Shown piece by piece: positions 5,528 to 6,268 of a DNA stretch of 6,268 nt. Position numbers and translations under genes: made by a program. Source of the stretch: an uncultured Elusimicrobia bacterium (GTDB lineage: Bacteria; Elusimicrobiota; Elusimicrobia; UBA1565; UBA9628); assembly GCA_903874575.1 (NCBI GenBank), contig CAIQSZ010000384.1, positions 1 through 6,268 of the forward strand. Direction: 5' to 3'. Position 1 is the first letter of the stretch. Each line of letters opens with the position of its first letter. A model generated the notes under the pieces. The model made no database searches. It saw nothing but the letters and a program-made list of their open reading frames with translations, and was not told the origin of the DNA.

Positions 5528-6268
5528 TCCGGGCTGTTTCCCTTCAACTGCATGCGGACCGGCTCGCCTTCCCGAAGCGAGGACTGGAGGATGGTGACCT
5601 CGCCCGTCTCCGTCCAGACGTCGCCGCGGCGATATTTGACCTGGAATTCGTACTGGTAGGAGCCTTCGCGCACGGGCCGTCCGAACGTGTCCTTCAGGTC
5701 CCAGATCAAGGTCGCGCTGGGCATGCCGGCATGATAGATTTTAAACACGGCGGCGCCGTCCGGCCCGCTGATCGTCATCTTCGACCATTCCACCGGGAAT
5801 TTCGGCGTCTCCACGCGGAAGACGAGTTGGTCGTTCGCGTTTTCGGCGACGATTCCCTTGGACTCGCCTTGCCCGTACACGGGCTGGACCTTCAGCCGGA
5901 AGAGGTTGCCGAAGCGCACGCTCGCGCTGAAACGATGCAGCGCCCCCTCCGGGTGATTGGCCAGCGCGTAGTCGAAATTGAAATGCCGATGGGAGAGCCC
6001 GAAGCCCACCGTCGGCAGCGACTGATCATCGATGCCGGCCCGCAGTTTCAGGCTTTTGACCAACGCCAGCTCGCCGCCCGCCGCGACGCCTAAATTGCGA
6101 TTGACGCCGCTGTGGTACTCCAGGCTCAGAACGAAGCGGTCCCCGGGGAAACGGAACGCCGCGCCGACGTTGCCGCGCAGCGGAAAGAAGTCCCGGTCGC
6201 CGATCAGCTGGATGCTGGGCGCGTTGACGTTCTGGAGATCCAGGCTGAGCCTCATCCAAGGCGCCACC
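5524..6268 (-). CDS. C-terminal part of outer-membrane beta-barrel-like protein (PorV/UPF0164-like) with FlgD-type Ig-like domain; N-terminus outside window
   Basis: The frame is open to the right edge and ends at TGA (5524-5526); about 247 residues are visible. A GTG codon at 6265-6267 could be read as a start, but the sequence there is already mid-barrel, so the gene is taken as 5'-truncated by the window. Visible residues ~5-120 show alternating polar/hydrophobic strands rich in Gly and aromatics, with repeated patterns such as KLRAGID, VGFGLSHRHFNFDYAL and HRFSASVRFG. These resemble the last strands of PorV/UPF0164-type outer-membrane barrels. Residues ~145-228 contain IWDLKDTFGRPVREGSY, close to the W-D-x-x-D-x-x-G-R-x-V-x-x-G-x-Y signature of FlgD Ig-like domains, which are often found at the C-terminus of surface or secreted proteins. 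A 19-residue polar tail follows. The stop overlaps the GTG start of the TPR gene by 4 nt, implying co-translation. The Ig-like call is firmer than the barrel family, and the protein's function is unknown. Confidence 0.72.
   Translation of the reverse strand, partial: VAPWMRLSLDLQNVNAPSIQLIGDRDFFPLRGNVGAAFRFPGDRFVLSLEYHSGVNRNLGVAAGGELALVKSLKLRAGIDDQSLPTVGFGLSHRHFNFDYALANHPEGALHRFSASVRFGNLFRLKVQPVYGQGESKGIVAENANDQLVFRVETPKFPVEWSKMTISGPDGAAVFKIYHAGMPSATLIWDLKDTFGRPVREGSYQYEFQVKYRRGDVWTETGEVTILQSSLREGEPVRMQLKGNSPE
5539..5545 (-). promoter_or_regulatory. Probable ribosome binding site of the TPR gene
   Basis: On the minus strand this reads GAAGGGA, about 11 nt before the GTG at 5527-5525. It is a moderate Shine-Dalgarno match inside the end of the upstream gene. 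It supports the GTG start, which gives a full signal peptide. Confidence 0.45.

Noticed and set aside
5528..6268. GTG at 6265-6267 as the true start of the barrel/Ig protein
   Set aside because: The visible sequence begins in the middle of barrel-like strands with no signal peptide, which an outer-membrane protein needs; the gene more likely begins outside the window.

Overview
The window is a compact, GC-rich stretch in which essentially every base is coding. All genes lie on the minus strand and read from high to low coordinates. Six genes follow one another with 4-nt overlaps, a single spacer base or a 20-nt overlap, so they look like the inside of one operon. Both end genes run off the window. 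No promoter, terminator, RNA gene, mobile element or CRISPR array is visible.

Layout in transcription order. (1) 6268-5524: the C-terminal part of an outer-membrane beta-barrel-like protein, similar in style to the PorV/UPF0164 group, followed by a FlgD-type Ig-like fold. (2) 5527-2468: a 1019-residue exported protein built almost entirely of about 20 TPR-like helical repeats. (3) 2471-1803: an ExbB/TolQ/MotA-family proton-channel subunit. (4) 1801-1358: a first, divergent ExbD/TolR-family subunit. (5) 1361-912: a second ExbD/TolR-family subunit with a more canonical periplasmic domain. (6) 931-1: a TonB-like energy transducer with an N-terminal anchor, a long Ala/Gly/Pro-rich linker and a TonB C-terminal domain cut just before its end. 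This last gene is open at the window edge, so a search limited to closed reading frames would miss it.

Together the genes read as a proton-motive-force-driven envelope machine. An inner-membrane motor (ExbB with two different ExbDs) powers a TonB-type arm that spans the periplasm. It is co-expressed with a large periplasmic TPR scaffold and an outer-membrane barrel. No TonB-dependent receptor is in view, so the partner of the TonB arm is unknown; the TPR protein or the barrel are candidates.

The host must be a diderm (Gram-negative-type) bacterium with a GC-rich genome. A PorV-like barrel with a FlgD-like C-terminal domain, together with very long TPR proteins, would fit a less-studied lineage such as Elusimicrobiota, Fibrobacterota or a deltaproteobacterial-type group. 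That placement is inference and is weak from sequence reading alone.
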